A stretch of 64,000 bases of DNA from Heliocidaris erythrogramma (taxonomy: Eukaryota > Echinodermata > Echinoidea > Camarodonta > Echinometridae): contig CM046873.1 in the NCBI GenBank assembly GCA_025617745.1, positions 27,355,410 through 27,419,409 of the forward strand. The letters are read 5' to 3'. Made by a program: the position numbers and the translations under genes. Position 1 is the stretch's first letter. Each line of letters starts with the position of its first letter. Below the pieces are notes generated by a model. That model was not told where the DNA came from and searched no databases. It saw only the letters and a program-made list of their open reading frames with translations. This document shows positions 55,389 through 64,000 of the stretch, in pieces.

Positions 55389-55436
55389 CGCCAGGAATTG
55401 AACCCGGGCCGTTGGCTTAGAACGCCAATGCCTTAA
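55389..55436 (-). tRNA. tRNA-like 3' half (fragment)
   Basis: On the minus strand the segment has ggcgttctaagccaacggcc, then cccgggttcaattcctggcg: an anticodon-arm and T-arm arrangement with a B-box-like sequence. The 5' half is replaced by an (AT)n run at 55438-55460. A repeat relic rather than a gene. Confidence 0.45.
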
Positions 55437-55460
55437 ATATATATATATATATATATATCT

Positions 55461-55904
55461 GAAACTGGAAAAATTGTTACAGGAGCAGATGTTGGAGCAT
55501 TTGATGGAGCACCATTCGATGTGGGACAACCCCGTTCCATGAACTTAAATGTAGATACAGTGTACACATGTATTGTACAGTTACATGTACATTGTATAGG
55601 GTTGCTACATGTACATGTGCATGTACAAATACATGTATATTATGAAGGTGTACGTAAACTATTTTGAATCACCAAACATGGCTGCTCTATCATATTTCTC
55701 ACTCTTGATTTTTTGCAAATGTTTAGTTTCTACAAGTGGTGGAGTACACAGGTATGAGAGTATCACACTTTGGGTATGGAGTATCATTGTTACACTTAAA
55801 GATTGTACAGATCACATCAATCCTAGTCTAGCTAATCTTCGCTTATCTAGGACCCATTTCTTCTTTCCAATCAAAAAGCCGTAGCGAAGCTGGTGATCAC
55901 ATTT
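55461..55904. other. Intron with acatgtacatgta palindromes
   Basis: tacatgtacatgt motifs cluster at 55560-55640; no exon seen. Confidence 0.5.
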
Positions 55905-55960
55905 AGTGTAACCTTATTATTTTTATTATTATTATTTATTATTATTGTTCATTATTATTA

Positions 55961-55992
<32 letters not shown>

Positions 55993-55995
55993 TTC
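55905..55995. repeat. (ATT)n microsatellite
   Basis: About 90 bp of (TTA/ATT)n. Confidence 0.85.
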
Positions 55996-56017
55996 ATTAT
56001 ACTCTTATTTGCGACTC

Positions 56018-56142
56018 AAGGCGAATCCTGACAATGCAGTTTATTCCGTCACAATAAAAATTCAATGTTAAGGTGAGAGCTACATGTAACATGGGTTAAG
56101 GCGAATCTGAACAATAGGCTGAGATAAAAGGATTCGCCTTAA
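56018..56142. mobile_element. Hairpin MITE with AAGGCGAAT ends (copy 2)
   Basis: aaggcgaatcctgacaatgc left, ttattccgtcacaat inside, aaaggattcgccttaat right. Confidence 0.75.
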
Positions 56143-56232
56143 TGTCATATATAAAGTTATTATTATTGTTGTTATTATGACTATTATTATCACCGTGAGG
56201 ATTTATTTCCACATTCTTGTCTTCACTTTCAG

Positions 56233-56439
56233 CTACTGGAAATGGAGATGAAGTGTACCTTCTGAATGTCTCATCAACTGATGCTATGATAGGTTGGACC
56301 ATCCCTGGCTTTGAGGTTGTATCTCTGGATGGAAATGTGATTACACTTTTAGCTATGAGTCCGTACACGTTTCCAAATCTTTTGCCAGGCAGGCAATACA
56401 CAGCCACTGTTGGTAACACTGACTTAACTTTCACAACAG
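56233..56439 (+). CDS. FN3 unit A21, shortest
   Basis: A 69-codon exon (ctttcag / gtaggt), phase 1-1, the shortest FN3 unit in the array. DEVYLLNVSSTDAMIGWTIP keeps the A and B strands, and FPNLLPGRQYTATV keeps E and F. The C' region and the F-G loop are reduced to a few residues. Sequon NVS. It aligns with A10. Confidence 0.88.
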
Positions 56440-56989
56440 GTAGGTAAAATTCTGGTATTGTCACTTCACATTCATAGGTATAATGCATGATCCATATAGG
56501 GTAGTAAAAAAGACCATCTTTTTTTTTTTTTTTTAAGAACATTTTCCCCAAAACTTTTTTTGTTGCAAAACACATGTATACATTTAACTCTTTCTTGGCT
56601 CATCAAGTGCACATTCAGTACCATATTTTCACAAAAACAAGTACATGATACACATTTTCATGTTTGCAAACAATTTAAAATATGACCTTTTTTTCATGAA
56701 ATTTGTCGCTCTTCCAAAAAATCTTTTTGAAATTCAAATCTGTGAACATCCCTGAAAATGACCTCTTTTACGCAAAATTTCTATTTATCACACATACGCA
56801 GAACCAATATGAAGCGACACCAACAGGGGTTAGATCAACAGATGTGTCTTATCATATGGCATGGAAATATCTGAAGGGCTGAATAAATGAACTGATTATT
56901 TCTTAACTTCTTATCAACCCAGAATATCTCAATTTTGCCACAGTAAATGAAATCGCCTCCCCTTGGTCTTCTCTTCATATCAGTATCTC
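56440..56989. other. Intron, nothing recognised
   Basis: A T-run at 56518-56534; otherwise featureless. Confidence 0.5.
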
Positions 56990-57129
56990 AGGGGGGCATT
57001 TCATCAAGTGTCTTGTCGGTGATATTTACCGACAAATTTGCTCTCCGCCAATCAGATGCAAGGATTTCAGGAGCTTTTAACAGTTATTGCAACTTGTCAT
57101 TGATGACAAGTTTTATGAAACAGTCCCAG
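56990..57129. mobile_element. Palindromic MITE, TTTCATAAA family (copy 7)
   Basis: gggggcatttcatcaagtgt left, caagttttatgaaacagtcc right, ccgccaatcagatgcaagga centre. Confidence 0.75.
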
Positions 57130-57339
57130 GAGAGTCCTGTTTAGGGGGACACACCACAGCTCCACACATCCAGGGTACACCACTCAAGCCAAGGAAAAAG
57201 CTCAGTTACTCATTGATAAAACCATTTAATTCTATTTCTGACCATTTTTTGTCATAATTTCGTAGACTACTTTACATATGGTAAACAAACCTTTATTTGA
57301 TCTCTCTGTAACCTTGGCTTTCATCGGAATTCTATCCAG

Positions 57340-57615
57340 TTCCCGAAAGGCCAGTTGGTCTTGAGCTAGAGCGGGTTGGACCCTACTCCTTGGAGTGGCA
57401 GGTAGACACGTCCCTCAACAACCTCAACTACGAGCGCCTAGAGGTGAGCTATAGCCCAGAGTCCAGTCAGACAGCCTCTCCCTTTGATATCAGTCGCTGC
57501 ACCGATGGCAATTTCGTCTTGGAAGAGCTACAGCCAGACACCGAATATTCCGTCTCTGTCACCGCAATTTCTGGCGACACCAGAAGCGAAGTTCTTAGGA
57601 GATACGCATTCACAA
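57340..57615 (+). CDS. FN3 unit B21
   Basis: A 92-codon exon (tctatccag / gtaagg), phase 1-1. VPERPVGLEL, YSLEWQVDTSLNNLNYERLE, SYSPESSQTASP, turn LEELQPDTEYSVSV, loop ISGDTRSE. One cysteine (SRC). No sequon. The first 17 codons lie upstream of any in-frame start. Confidence 0.93.
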
Positions 57616-57633
57616 GTAAGGAAAATTGAAAGG

Positions 57634-57713
57634 TTAACCCATAGACTACAGGAACCGGGTGGCTCCTGTATTAATTCAATGAGAGTTAAATAATTCAGTA
57701 GTCAACAGGTTAA
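57634..57713. mobile_element. TTAA-bounded short element 18 bases after the B21 exon
   Basis: TTAACCCATAGACTACAGGA left and AGTAGTCAACAGGTTAA right; a close copy of 29802-29882. Confidence 0.75.
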
Positions 57714-58250
57714 TCCCCTTCTTTTGCCCAAGTTTGCACCAAACTTTCAACATAGCGTCATGTTGCTTTTAACTCACAAAATATTATATTCCTGGGAAAT
57801 AATAATGTTTATTAGAGCCTTGTACCAAAAATATATTTTATGCCAAAGCATTCTCAATGTACAGATTCAACCAAGTATCAGAGGTATTATATAATTGTAT
57901 GTTCAGGTACAATGCATGTGTATGTAGTACAGTTTCATCAAATATATTTTAATGCATTCATGCTGTATGTCAACATCTTGGCCAGTGTTAAATTCGGTAC
58001 CCGTACTTCCTTTAGAAATCTTGGCATTTTACTCCGATTTAAGCTACATGTACATGTACATGTATGATGAGCTATGAAATACTTTGCCAAATGGGCCATT
58101 CAGTTGCATGTTTTGGTCAAGTATTATACCCTAAGTTTAGGAAAGTTAGCCAGCAGACTTAGGCCAAGAATTTTAAAAGTTTTTTTTAAGTGTTTTGTTG
58201 AAATTCTTCTCTGTCAAGTCTGTTTCTCTCTTGAATTTTGCTCTTATGTT

Positions 58251-58535
58251 TACTATTTTCTTCTTTCGTTTTGTGTTTCTCTCTTCTATTTGTTTCTCTG
58301 CTTCTGTTTGTTCTTCTCATTTCTTAACCTCTATATTTTTTGCTTCGGCGCCCCCCCCCCCCAAAAAAAAAAAAAAATCTCCCCTCTACCTCTCCCCCAA
58401 ATCTCTTTCCCCATCTGTCTCACTCACCACCTCTTTGTCTCCGTTCTTCATTATCCTGCCGATTCTGTCTCTCTCCTCTCCCTTCCTCTCTCTTTCTATC
58501 TCACCGTCTTCCCTTACTTGCTCCCTCTGCTGCAG
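58251..58535 (+). repeat. Long pyrimidine-rich tract before the A22 acceptor
   Basis: About 285 bp, mostly C and T (tttctctc / ctctcc words), interrupted by a C10A13 homopolymer block at 58350-58375 and running into the ctgctgcag acceptor. Confidence 0.7.
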
Positions 58536-58799
58536 CATGTTCTCCGGAGGGTCAGCTTCACATAGTGTCACTTGGAAGCAGTGCCATTGCTGTAGCCTGG
58601 GGACCGGTTGCCAACATCCAGGGCTACACTCTCAGGTTGTATAATACCAATGGTGCCAACATCAGGAACCTATCCCCCCCTGCTAGTGATGATACTGCCT
58701 CATTAGGCACCTTGTCGGCGGCAACAAACTACACTCTGCGACTTTTCATAAGCAGAAACTCTCAAAACGAGGAGACTGATGTTCTAGAGTTCGTGACAG
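58536..58799 (+). CDS. FN3 unit A22
   Basis: An 88-codon exon (tgcag / gttagt, a non-consensus donor), phase 1-1. ACSPEGQLHIVSL, IAVAWGPVANIQGYTLRLY. The turn LGTLSAATNYTLRL has lost the PG. Sequons NLS and NYT. Matches A11. Confidence 0.9.
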
Positions 58800-58914
58800 G
58801 TTAGTTTCTTCTTATCCCTTTCCATGCCAAGGGACTTTGCTTGTTTCAAGATTTTAGAAAACGGGAAAAATTAACTGAATATTGTGTACATATATTATAT
58901 ATATACATTATATA

Positions 58915-59126
58915 CAGCCATGGAAAAAATCATTAGACCAAGAATGGTTACTGATAGTGTTATTTTTGTGGTAACAAGGAAATAAAATATCATAAAAGCA
59001 ATGTATAATTGCTTGAATTTGGTATTTATTCAATGAAGTACAAAGGCAAATCATTTTTATAATTTTGTATGCATATTATAGTACCCTTATTACAGAACCT
59101 TGGTCTAATAAATTTTTCCAGGGCTG
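58915..59126. mobile_element. Tc1/mariner-like MITE (copy 2)
   Basis: Same ends as 5249-5464 (cagccatggaaaaaatcatt / aatttttccagggctg) within TA; roughly 85-90% alike by eye over the length. Confidence 0.8.
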
Positions 59127-59257
59127 TATATGATATATTAATGTAATTATCTTGAACTGTATTGTATATACCATATAAAGGTTACCGGAGGGACCCGTAC
59201 ATGTAAGCAGTGAAATAACATCTTTAGACAGACTGCCTTTACCAGTGGCCTTTGAAA

Positions 59258-59530
59258 GGTAGCATAGTGAAACGCTATGGTGCATAAAGACGCGGGAAAG
59301 ACGCAAAGAGGAAAATTGCTAGTTTTGTCTGTGCTTTTAAAATTAGATTCAGACATACCTGAACAAATTTTTTCATATTATTTTGCTTAAAACTTTTCAA
59401 AGAGGCAAATATTAATTCTACATCCTTATATTTTGATTCTGCCTCTATAGAATAAAATTTTGATTTTGAATAATGTTATATGCGTCTTTCCCACGGTTTT
59501 ACGCGCCACGTTTTGCTATTAAAGCTACCT
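59258..59530. mobile_element. MITE, CGCGGGAAAGACGC family (copy)
   Basis: gacgcgggaaagacgcaaag left; gcgtctttcccacggtttta and ttttgctattaaagctacct right. Confidence 0.75.
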
Positions 59531-59789
59531 AAGATAGTTTAGCGAAATGTAGTGCCACAAACACACCTGTCCGAAACTCAAAATGCATAAATCTGAAAAA
59601 TCATAATTTTATAGCAAGAGGTAGAACCATAGCATTAGGACAGGACCTTTTACAATACCTCTATGGTCTTGATTAGGCTAAGTAATTATAAATATGACTG
59701 TCGTTCCAATTACAAATTTTAAATTACTGATACCACTAACGATAATATCTTTTGCATTCCAAACAGGTCTTTTTGTCACACTGCATTTT

Positions 59790-60172
59790 ATTATCAAGCA
59801 TTTGCTGTCACTTGTGCTTGGGAGGGAAAAAGCGAGGTGAATCACTGTAACCCTTGGGTTTCTCCTCCCAATGAAACTGATTGGGATGTGCAGGTGTACC
59901 ACTACACCAGGGTTTTCTCCCTACTCGTCTACGAATAGTGCAGTGGGTTCTTAATGCGCAACGGTAATGAATCTCTTCTACACGGGGCCTCCATTTTACT
60001 TCCTATCTGAGGGAAGGAGTGTTTTTCACTCTAACAGAGCCTGCATCTACGAAACTGGAGGGGCACATTAACACACAACACAGGCTTCAGTCATCAGCCC
60101 GGGGTGGATTCAAACCTATGGTCTTTGGATAGATATAGGCAGACACTTTTCCCACTAAGACAACTCGCATCC
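59790..60172 (-). mobile_element. tRNA-derived SINE-like repeat, family 2
   Basis: On the minus strand it opens gatgcgagttgtcttagtgg (A-box-like), then aggtttgaatccaccccggg (B-box-like), followed by a body with ggaggccccgtgtagaagag and a gggagaaaaccctggtgtag block shared with 10790-10985. Confidence 0.6.
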
Positions 60173-60289
60173 TTTAGCTAAGCCACTTAATAAATACAAC
60201 TGTTGTTCAGATTACATAATTCTATTGTTTGCACATTCAAGAAAATGTTACATTAACTGTTCCAATCTTCACCATCATTACACTGTTAG

Positions 60290-60562
60290 ATCCTGCCCCA
60301 CCCGGCCAAATCAGCATACAGTCTTCAACGCAGACCCGCCTGTCGTTTGCATGGACTGCATCATCCAGCAACTTTGACTATTATGAACTATTCATCTCCG
60401 GTGGTGACATGCCAGAGCCCCGCGCAGTGGGAGTGGTCTACCCCACCGACGGGAACCAATTTGAAGTTGGTGGTCTCCTCCCAGATACAACTTATGTCAT
60501 CAGGATTTATACAGTCTTCTATGGATTGCGTAGTGTCGCTTCAGAAGCTTCTTTCAATACAG
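60290..60562 (+). CDS. FN3 unit B22
   Basis: A 91-codon exon (actgttag / gtaagg), phase 1-1, uninterrupted. DPAPPGQISI, LSFAWTASSSNFDYYELFIS, VYPTDG, turn VGGLLPDTTYVIRI. No sequon, no cysteine. It is the counterpart of B11, which carries an extra intron between NFD and YE. Confidence 0.94.
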
Positions 60563-60565
60563 GTA

Positions 60566-60790
60566 AGGAAGCTTAGCAAAACATGGCGCGTAAAAGTGAG
60601 GGAAAGGCTCATATGACAAAATTATTCAAAATCAAAATTTTTATTTTATAGATACCGAACCAAAATATTAGGATGTAGAAGTAGTATTTACCTCTTTGAA
60701 CAATTTTAAGCAAAATAATATGACAAATTTTATTCAGATACATGTATGTCTGATTCTAATTTTAGAAGCACAGACAAATCTAGCAATACA
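60566..60790. mobile_element. Partial MITE (CGCGGGAAAGACGC family) starting in the B22 donor
   Basis: aaggaagcttagcaaaacat matches the family's left end (aaggttgcttagtgaaacg), so the element edge coincides with gtAAGG of the splice donor. The right arm is missing. Nothing was recognised from 60791 to 61200. Confidence 0.55.
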
Positions 60791-61200
60791 TGTACCTAAA
60801 AGAATTTCCCCTGCTAGAATGTATAAAAGCAACACAAAAAATACTTCACCTGGCATTCTGTGCATCAATGGTTAAGGAGTAAGAGGAAAATAAAAGATGA
60901 CACAAAACCCCTCATAGAGGACCCAAGGCTGACCTGGGTTTTATATGGAGGCTCCCTATTCTATATTGAGCGCGCACAGTTAAGTATCATCTCGTCTATT
61001 CCCAAGTCACATTTACGTTTATTGAGATTGTACAATGTATTTAACTTTGCCCCAGTTTTTAAAAATAGTATAGCAACATAGAACCCCTGTTATAGAGAGC
61101 AAAATATATTGTGGTGATTGGTACACTTTAGAGGTTTTTTATTACTAGAAAAAAATGTACCTGTCATTTCCATCTGTTTCTCTCTCACTTATAAACACAG

Positions 61201-61455
61201 ATGAACAAATCCTGGAGTTTAGGGTTGGTGACAACCAGAACCTTACAATCTCATGGGCAGACCAAGATGGCGCAGACTCCTACCGACTCATCTACACAAC
61301 CACCAACAGAGATACTAACAGCATTGCTCGTCTACAAGCCTCTACGTCCCTCAGTATCGACAACCTTCTAGCAGGTGCCATCTATAATTTTAGGCTCATT
61401 ACCATCGCGGCTGATGGCACTGAAATGGAGGTTGCAAATGCAGACTTTGTACAGA
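61201..61455 (+). CDS. FN3 unit A23
   Basis: An 85-codon exon (aaacacag / gtaaga), phase 1-1. DEQILEFRV, GDNQNLTISWADQDGADSYR, turn IDNLLAGAIYNFRL, loop AADG. One sequon (NLT). Matches A12. Confidence 0.92.
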
Positions 61456-61694
61456 GTAAGATCCATATTGAAATTGTTCTCGTTAATTCTCTCTCTGCCT
61501 CTGTTGTAAATGTAAGACAAGTTATGGTAATTGAACATCAGTTCCTAAAAGTCAGTAAAAACCTGTGAGGATAATTATTTTTGATATTTGGAGATGTATT
61601 GATTTGAGCATGTGTGTGAATATATCTATTCATCAAAAACTTGTCCATTGATTTATAAAATAATGAATGTTAAACAAATAAAGTCCAAACTGTA

Positions 61695-61758
61695 CTTTGC
61701 TTCAGTTTCAAGTTTTTTTTCAAGTACAGTCCAAACTGTACTTGAAACTGAAGCAAAG
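61695..61758. repeat. Perfect 18-bp hairpin
   Basis: ctttgcttcagtttcaag (61695-61712) and its exact inverse (61741-61758), separated by 28 bases that include a tandem agtccaaactgtact. Confidence 0.9.
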
Positions 61759-61841
61759 ATTCTTATGATTACTACTCAGCCTTAGATGTAATAGTCACGC
61801 ATATATATTCCTTAAGTTGTTGTTGGCTCTGAAATCCACAG

Positions 61842-62111
61842 GTCCCTTAACACCATCTGCCGGAATATCAGTCCTCGAAGCCACAACTGCCCTACTCACC
61901 TTCACACCGAACGAGGGGATCTTTGACGACTATGTGGTCATGTTGTCTTCCCCGACGGATAGCTGCGGTGCACGCCAGCCAGTCTTTACTCTGCCTCGTG
62001 AGGCCTGCCCAGAGCTCGTATTGACAGATCTGTACCCCAACACCATGTACACAGCCCAGGTCTTTGCTAGGACCGGAGAGAGTGGTTTCAGCCTTCCCAG
62101 TGAAACCATCT
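61842..62111 (+). CDS. FN3 unit B23
   Basis: A 90-codon exon (atccacag / gtaagt), phase 1-1. GPLTPSAGIS; no tryptophan (TTALLTFTPNEG); C strand IFDDYVVMLSS; turn LTDLYPNTMYTAQV; loop RTGESG. Two cysteines (DSC and EAC) in the C'-E region probably pair. It matches B12, which lacks the cysteines. Confidence 0.93.
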
Positions 62112-62453
62112 GTAAGTCTTGTGTACCATTTTCATTCTTGGGGCCTATGTGAGCCCCATGCCTACCACAGAATTTGTACTCAGTCTGATCCATAAGTGTG
62201 CACCTTAATATAAACTTACTGAAACAGAAATACCCAAGGCAAACTACAGTATGTGTATAGTTAGCTTGTGTAATGTGTCTCACAGGACATTTCTATTGAC
62301 TCTAGGACCACATCCTTCGGTGGACAACTACCACTGCTTTTTCAATTTATTAGGTACATGCTCCTGTGGTTGTCTGAGGGCATTCTGGTAAATTATGAGG
62401 GGGTAGCTGTCATGGAGATGATACTCCATGGGGTAGTCATTCTGATATAATTA

Positions 62454-62709
62454 GGCCCCCCCCAAAAAAAAAATTGTTGTATTGGCGTAACGGGTCACTG
62501 AAAAATAGGGTAGGTAGGTCGGGATTTTTTTTTTTTTTTTTTACGACAGTATAGTACATAATACACGCAGCCAGTTCTGTCCACAACACTTTCGGGTTTT
62601 TCGATCGCGATCGCAAAGGCAGCACGATACGCGATATCGATAGCCCAAAAAAAAATAAAATTTTAGGGTCGGGCGGGTTACGCCAATACAACAATTTTGG
62701 GGGGGGGCC
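62454..62709. mobile_element. MITE with GGCCCCCCCC...GGGGGGGGCC ends
   Basis: Ends continue aattgttgtattggcgtaac and gttacgccaatacaacaatt, a perfect 20-bp inverted repeat. The inside has a poly-T run and a cgatcgcgatcg palindrome. Confidence 0.85.
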
Positions 62710-62715
62710 TTATTA

Positions 62716-62975
62716 TACCTCCGCCAAACGAAGTTTGAAGGGGGTAGAATCAGTCGACGGTTGGGCGGTCGGTCGGGAAATTTGGTACACACACATTGGT
62801 CTTGGTGGGAAGATGTGCAAGACATATTTTTTGGATGTGTCGGAAGCTGCGTTGCCATGGAAACGGCATATCTATGGCAGTAAATCAGGGAAAAATCTTG
62901 CGGATCGAACTACTTTCTCAGTTTTCGACCAAAAGTCAAGAAAGGCTGTTGTCACGGGGCAGGGGTATTAATCAT
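62716..62975. other. Repeat-like segment with CCTCCGCCAAACGAAG start
   Basis: tacctccgccaaacgaag and gtcggtcggga resemble the left part of the 19367 element class; the right end is unclear. Confidence 0.35.
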
Positions 62976-63057
62976 CATCTTCAGTGATATTTCTAGTTAT
63001 CATGAGCTGTTGTAAGGACTGTAAGAATTAAAACCACTTTGTATTCTCTTCTTCCAG

Positions 63058-63339
63058 TTGAGAATTTCACAACCAATATCCTATCGGAGGGTGATCTCCA
63101 GATCAGCAGGATCCGCTCCAACTCTATAGAGATCATCTGGAACACGACGGTGGTTGACGAATATCTCTTGCATCACAGTGGCCCTGATGGTAATGTCATG
63201 TCTGACATTGTCCCCTATATGGAGCTCAATTATTACACCTTCAGCGAGCTTGTGCCTGGTGTAGAGTACAGTATCAGTGTCATCAGCTTGATCAATAGGG
63301 AGGATCAGATGGAAGTGCTGGGAGTGACTCAGTATACAA
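63058..63339 (+). CDS. FN3 unit A24 (last exon in the window)
   Basis: A 94-codon exon (cttccag / gtgagt), phase 1-1. A longer A-strand lead (VENFTTNILSEGDLQISRI), IEIIWNTTVVDEYLLHH, turn FSELVPGVEYSISV, loop INREDQ. Sequons NFT and NTT. A donor follows, so the gene continues past the window; the alternation predicts a B unit next. Confidence 0.92.
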
Positions 63340-64000
63340 GTGAGTCTTGGCTAGTATGAATGAATGATTGATGGCAAGTAAGAATTAAAAGACAACTACA
63401 GTATATGACAGGTTCGAATCCCGCTGGTTCCAATTTTTTCTGACTTGTGTTTTTCATTACAGATCGAGCATACGATCTTTAACACTGGGAGTAATATGCC
63501 GAAAGATTTGTTTACAAATTAAAAATTCCTCCCCAGTCAAGCTTCTTCGTTTACTAACTACAGTATAGTTAGAGTGGCATTAAATTGGTAGAATTTGAAC
63601 AGAACCATCTTACGGCCACTTCTAAATTAAAATTATAATTAGAGATTAGTTGCATTGTAATTTTGATTTTAGCTAACAACTGACTTGAAAAATAAGCACA
63701 TTTATATCTTACTATAAATTTTGACTTGCTAATGGAGACAATCGCCTGCAAGCACATTCTAAGCTTTTACAAGAGAGAATGGTGCATGAAGGGAAAATGA
63801 GAGGCACAGACATTTTCCAAATTCTGTTTAAAGTTGGCACTATTTAGGAGGTTCAGTTTAAGGCAACTTAATGATTGATGGGATTTCCAGTATGAATGGT
63901 TGGTTGATGGCAAGTATGAATAAATATTGACTGACTGCTAACAAACAAGAATGAAAAGAACAACGACATCAATTAATGGATGCTTGATGGCAGCTATTGT
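63340..64000. other. Intron, nothing recognised
   Basis: A tRNA B-box-like ggttcgaatcccgc at 63413-63426 stands alone. A gattgatgg(g)...gcaagtatgaat phrase recurs at 63363 and 63900. No exon was found. Confidence 0.5.

Larger units (their letters stand above)
1730..63339 (+). other. Partial gene: giant EGF / propeller / FN3-array protein
   Basis: The exons listed below appear to form one transcription unit. All lie on the plus strand, almost all begin and end in phase 1, and they join in frame. About 52 exons encode roughly 4,400 residues: a short Cys-containing segment, one EGF-like module, one YWTD-like propeller segment and 47 FN3 units. No initiator exon, signal peptide, membrane segment or stop codon was seen, so the gene runs off both ends of the window. 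The protein is presumably extracellular. Relation to receptor tyrosine phosphatases (PTPRB group), ROS1 or SORL1 is possible but unproven. Exons hidden in the gap at 3896-4395 are likely, and the A1/B1 phase mismatch shows the 5' part of the model is imperfect. Confidence 0.85.

Noticed and set aside
58195-58530. Long open frames in the region before A22
   Set aside because: They are by-products of a pyrimidine-rich tract (Ser/Leu/Pro-rich translation), which is the lead-in to the A22 acceptor.
5625-63339. Integrin-binding RGD motif in the FN3 loops
   Set aside because: No RGD was found in the F-G loops while reading the translated units.
1-64000. CRISPR arrays, operons or prophage
   Set aside because: The window has spliced eukaryotic gene structure; the tandem repeats present lack CRISPR-like spacer organisation.

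Overview
This window is animal DNA, most likely from an echinoderm such as a sea urchin. The basis is compositional and circumstantial: there are many small coding exons with canonical gt..ag introns, dense palindromic acatgtacatgta motifs, abundant short inverted-repeat elements and tRNA-derived SINE-like repeats, and TTAGGG-like interstitial sequence. No operons, Shine-Dalgarno sites or CRISPR arrays are present. A 500-N assembly gap lies at 3896-4395.

One partial gene on the plus strand dominates the window. Neither its start codon nor its stop codon is inside. Its 5' part has a candidate Cys-containing exon (1730-1909), an EGF-like exon (2128-2247) and a beta-propeller-like (YWTD-type) exon (2738-3004). 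From 5625 to 63339 there is an uninterrupted array of 47 fibronectin type III (FN3) units, about 4,000 residues. Almost every unit is a single exon with phase-1 introns on both sides. I number them A1, B1, A2, B2 ... B23, A24, because two FN3 subtypes alternate without exception. A-type units average about 85 residues, with a short end after the F strand. B-type units average about 95 residues, usually start [DEGV]-P-x-x-P and have a longer F-G loop. The ectodomain is therefore built from two-domain (dyad) repeats.

A second level of order appears above the dyad. Domain n resembles the domain 11 dyads further on (A7/A18, B9/B20, A11/A22, B11/B22, A12/A23, B12/B23 and others), so much of the array looks like a large tandem duplication offset by about 25 kb. 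Two features then stand out as later changes: an insertion with a furin-type site (R-K-R-R-R-R-S) in B17 that is absent from its partner B6, and a phase-2 intron inside B11 that is absent from its partner B22. The B1 exon has its reading frame broken.

The protein is probably secreted or the ectodomain of a membrane receptor or adhesion protein, since it has many N-glycosylation sequons and paired cysteines. One exon per FN3 with phase-1 borders is also the layout in receptor tyrosine phosphatases of the PTPRB/PTPRJ/PTPRQ group. Propeller plus FN3 recalls ROS1 or SORL1. No transmembrane, phosphatase or kinase segment is in the window, so the family is left open and no symbol is given.

The 5' end (42-559) is a large fold-back element. 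Introns hold a Tc1-like element with 268-bp inverted repeats, several MITE families, two SINE-like families, LINE 3'-end fragments, a tRNA-like inverted pair at 15273-15471, and a seven-unit tandem repeat at 19445-20560.
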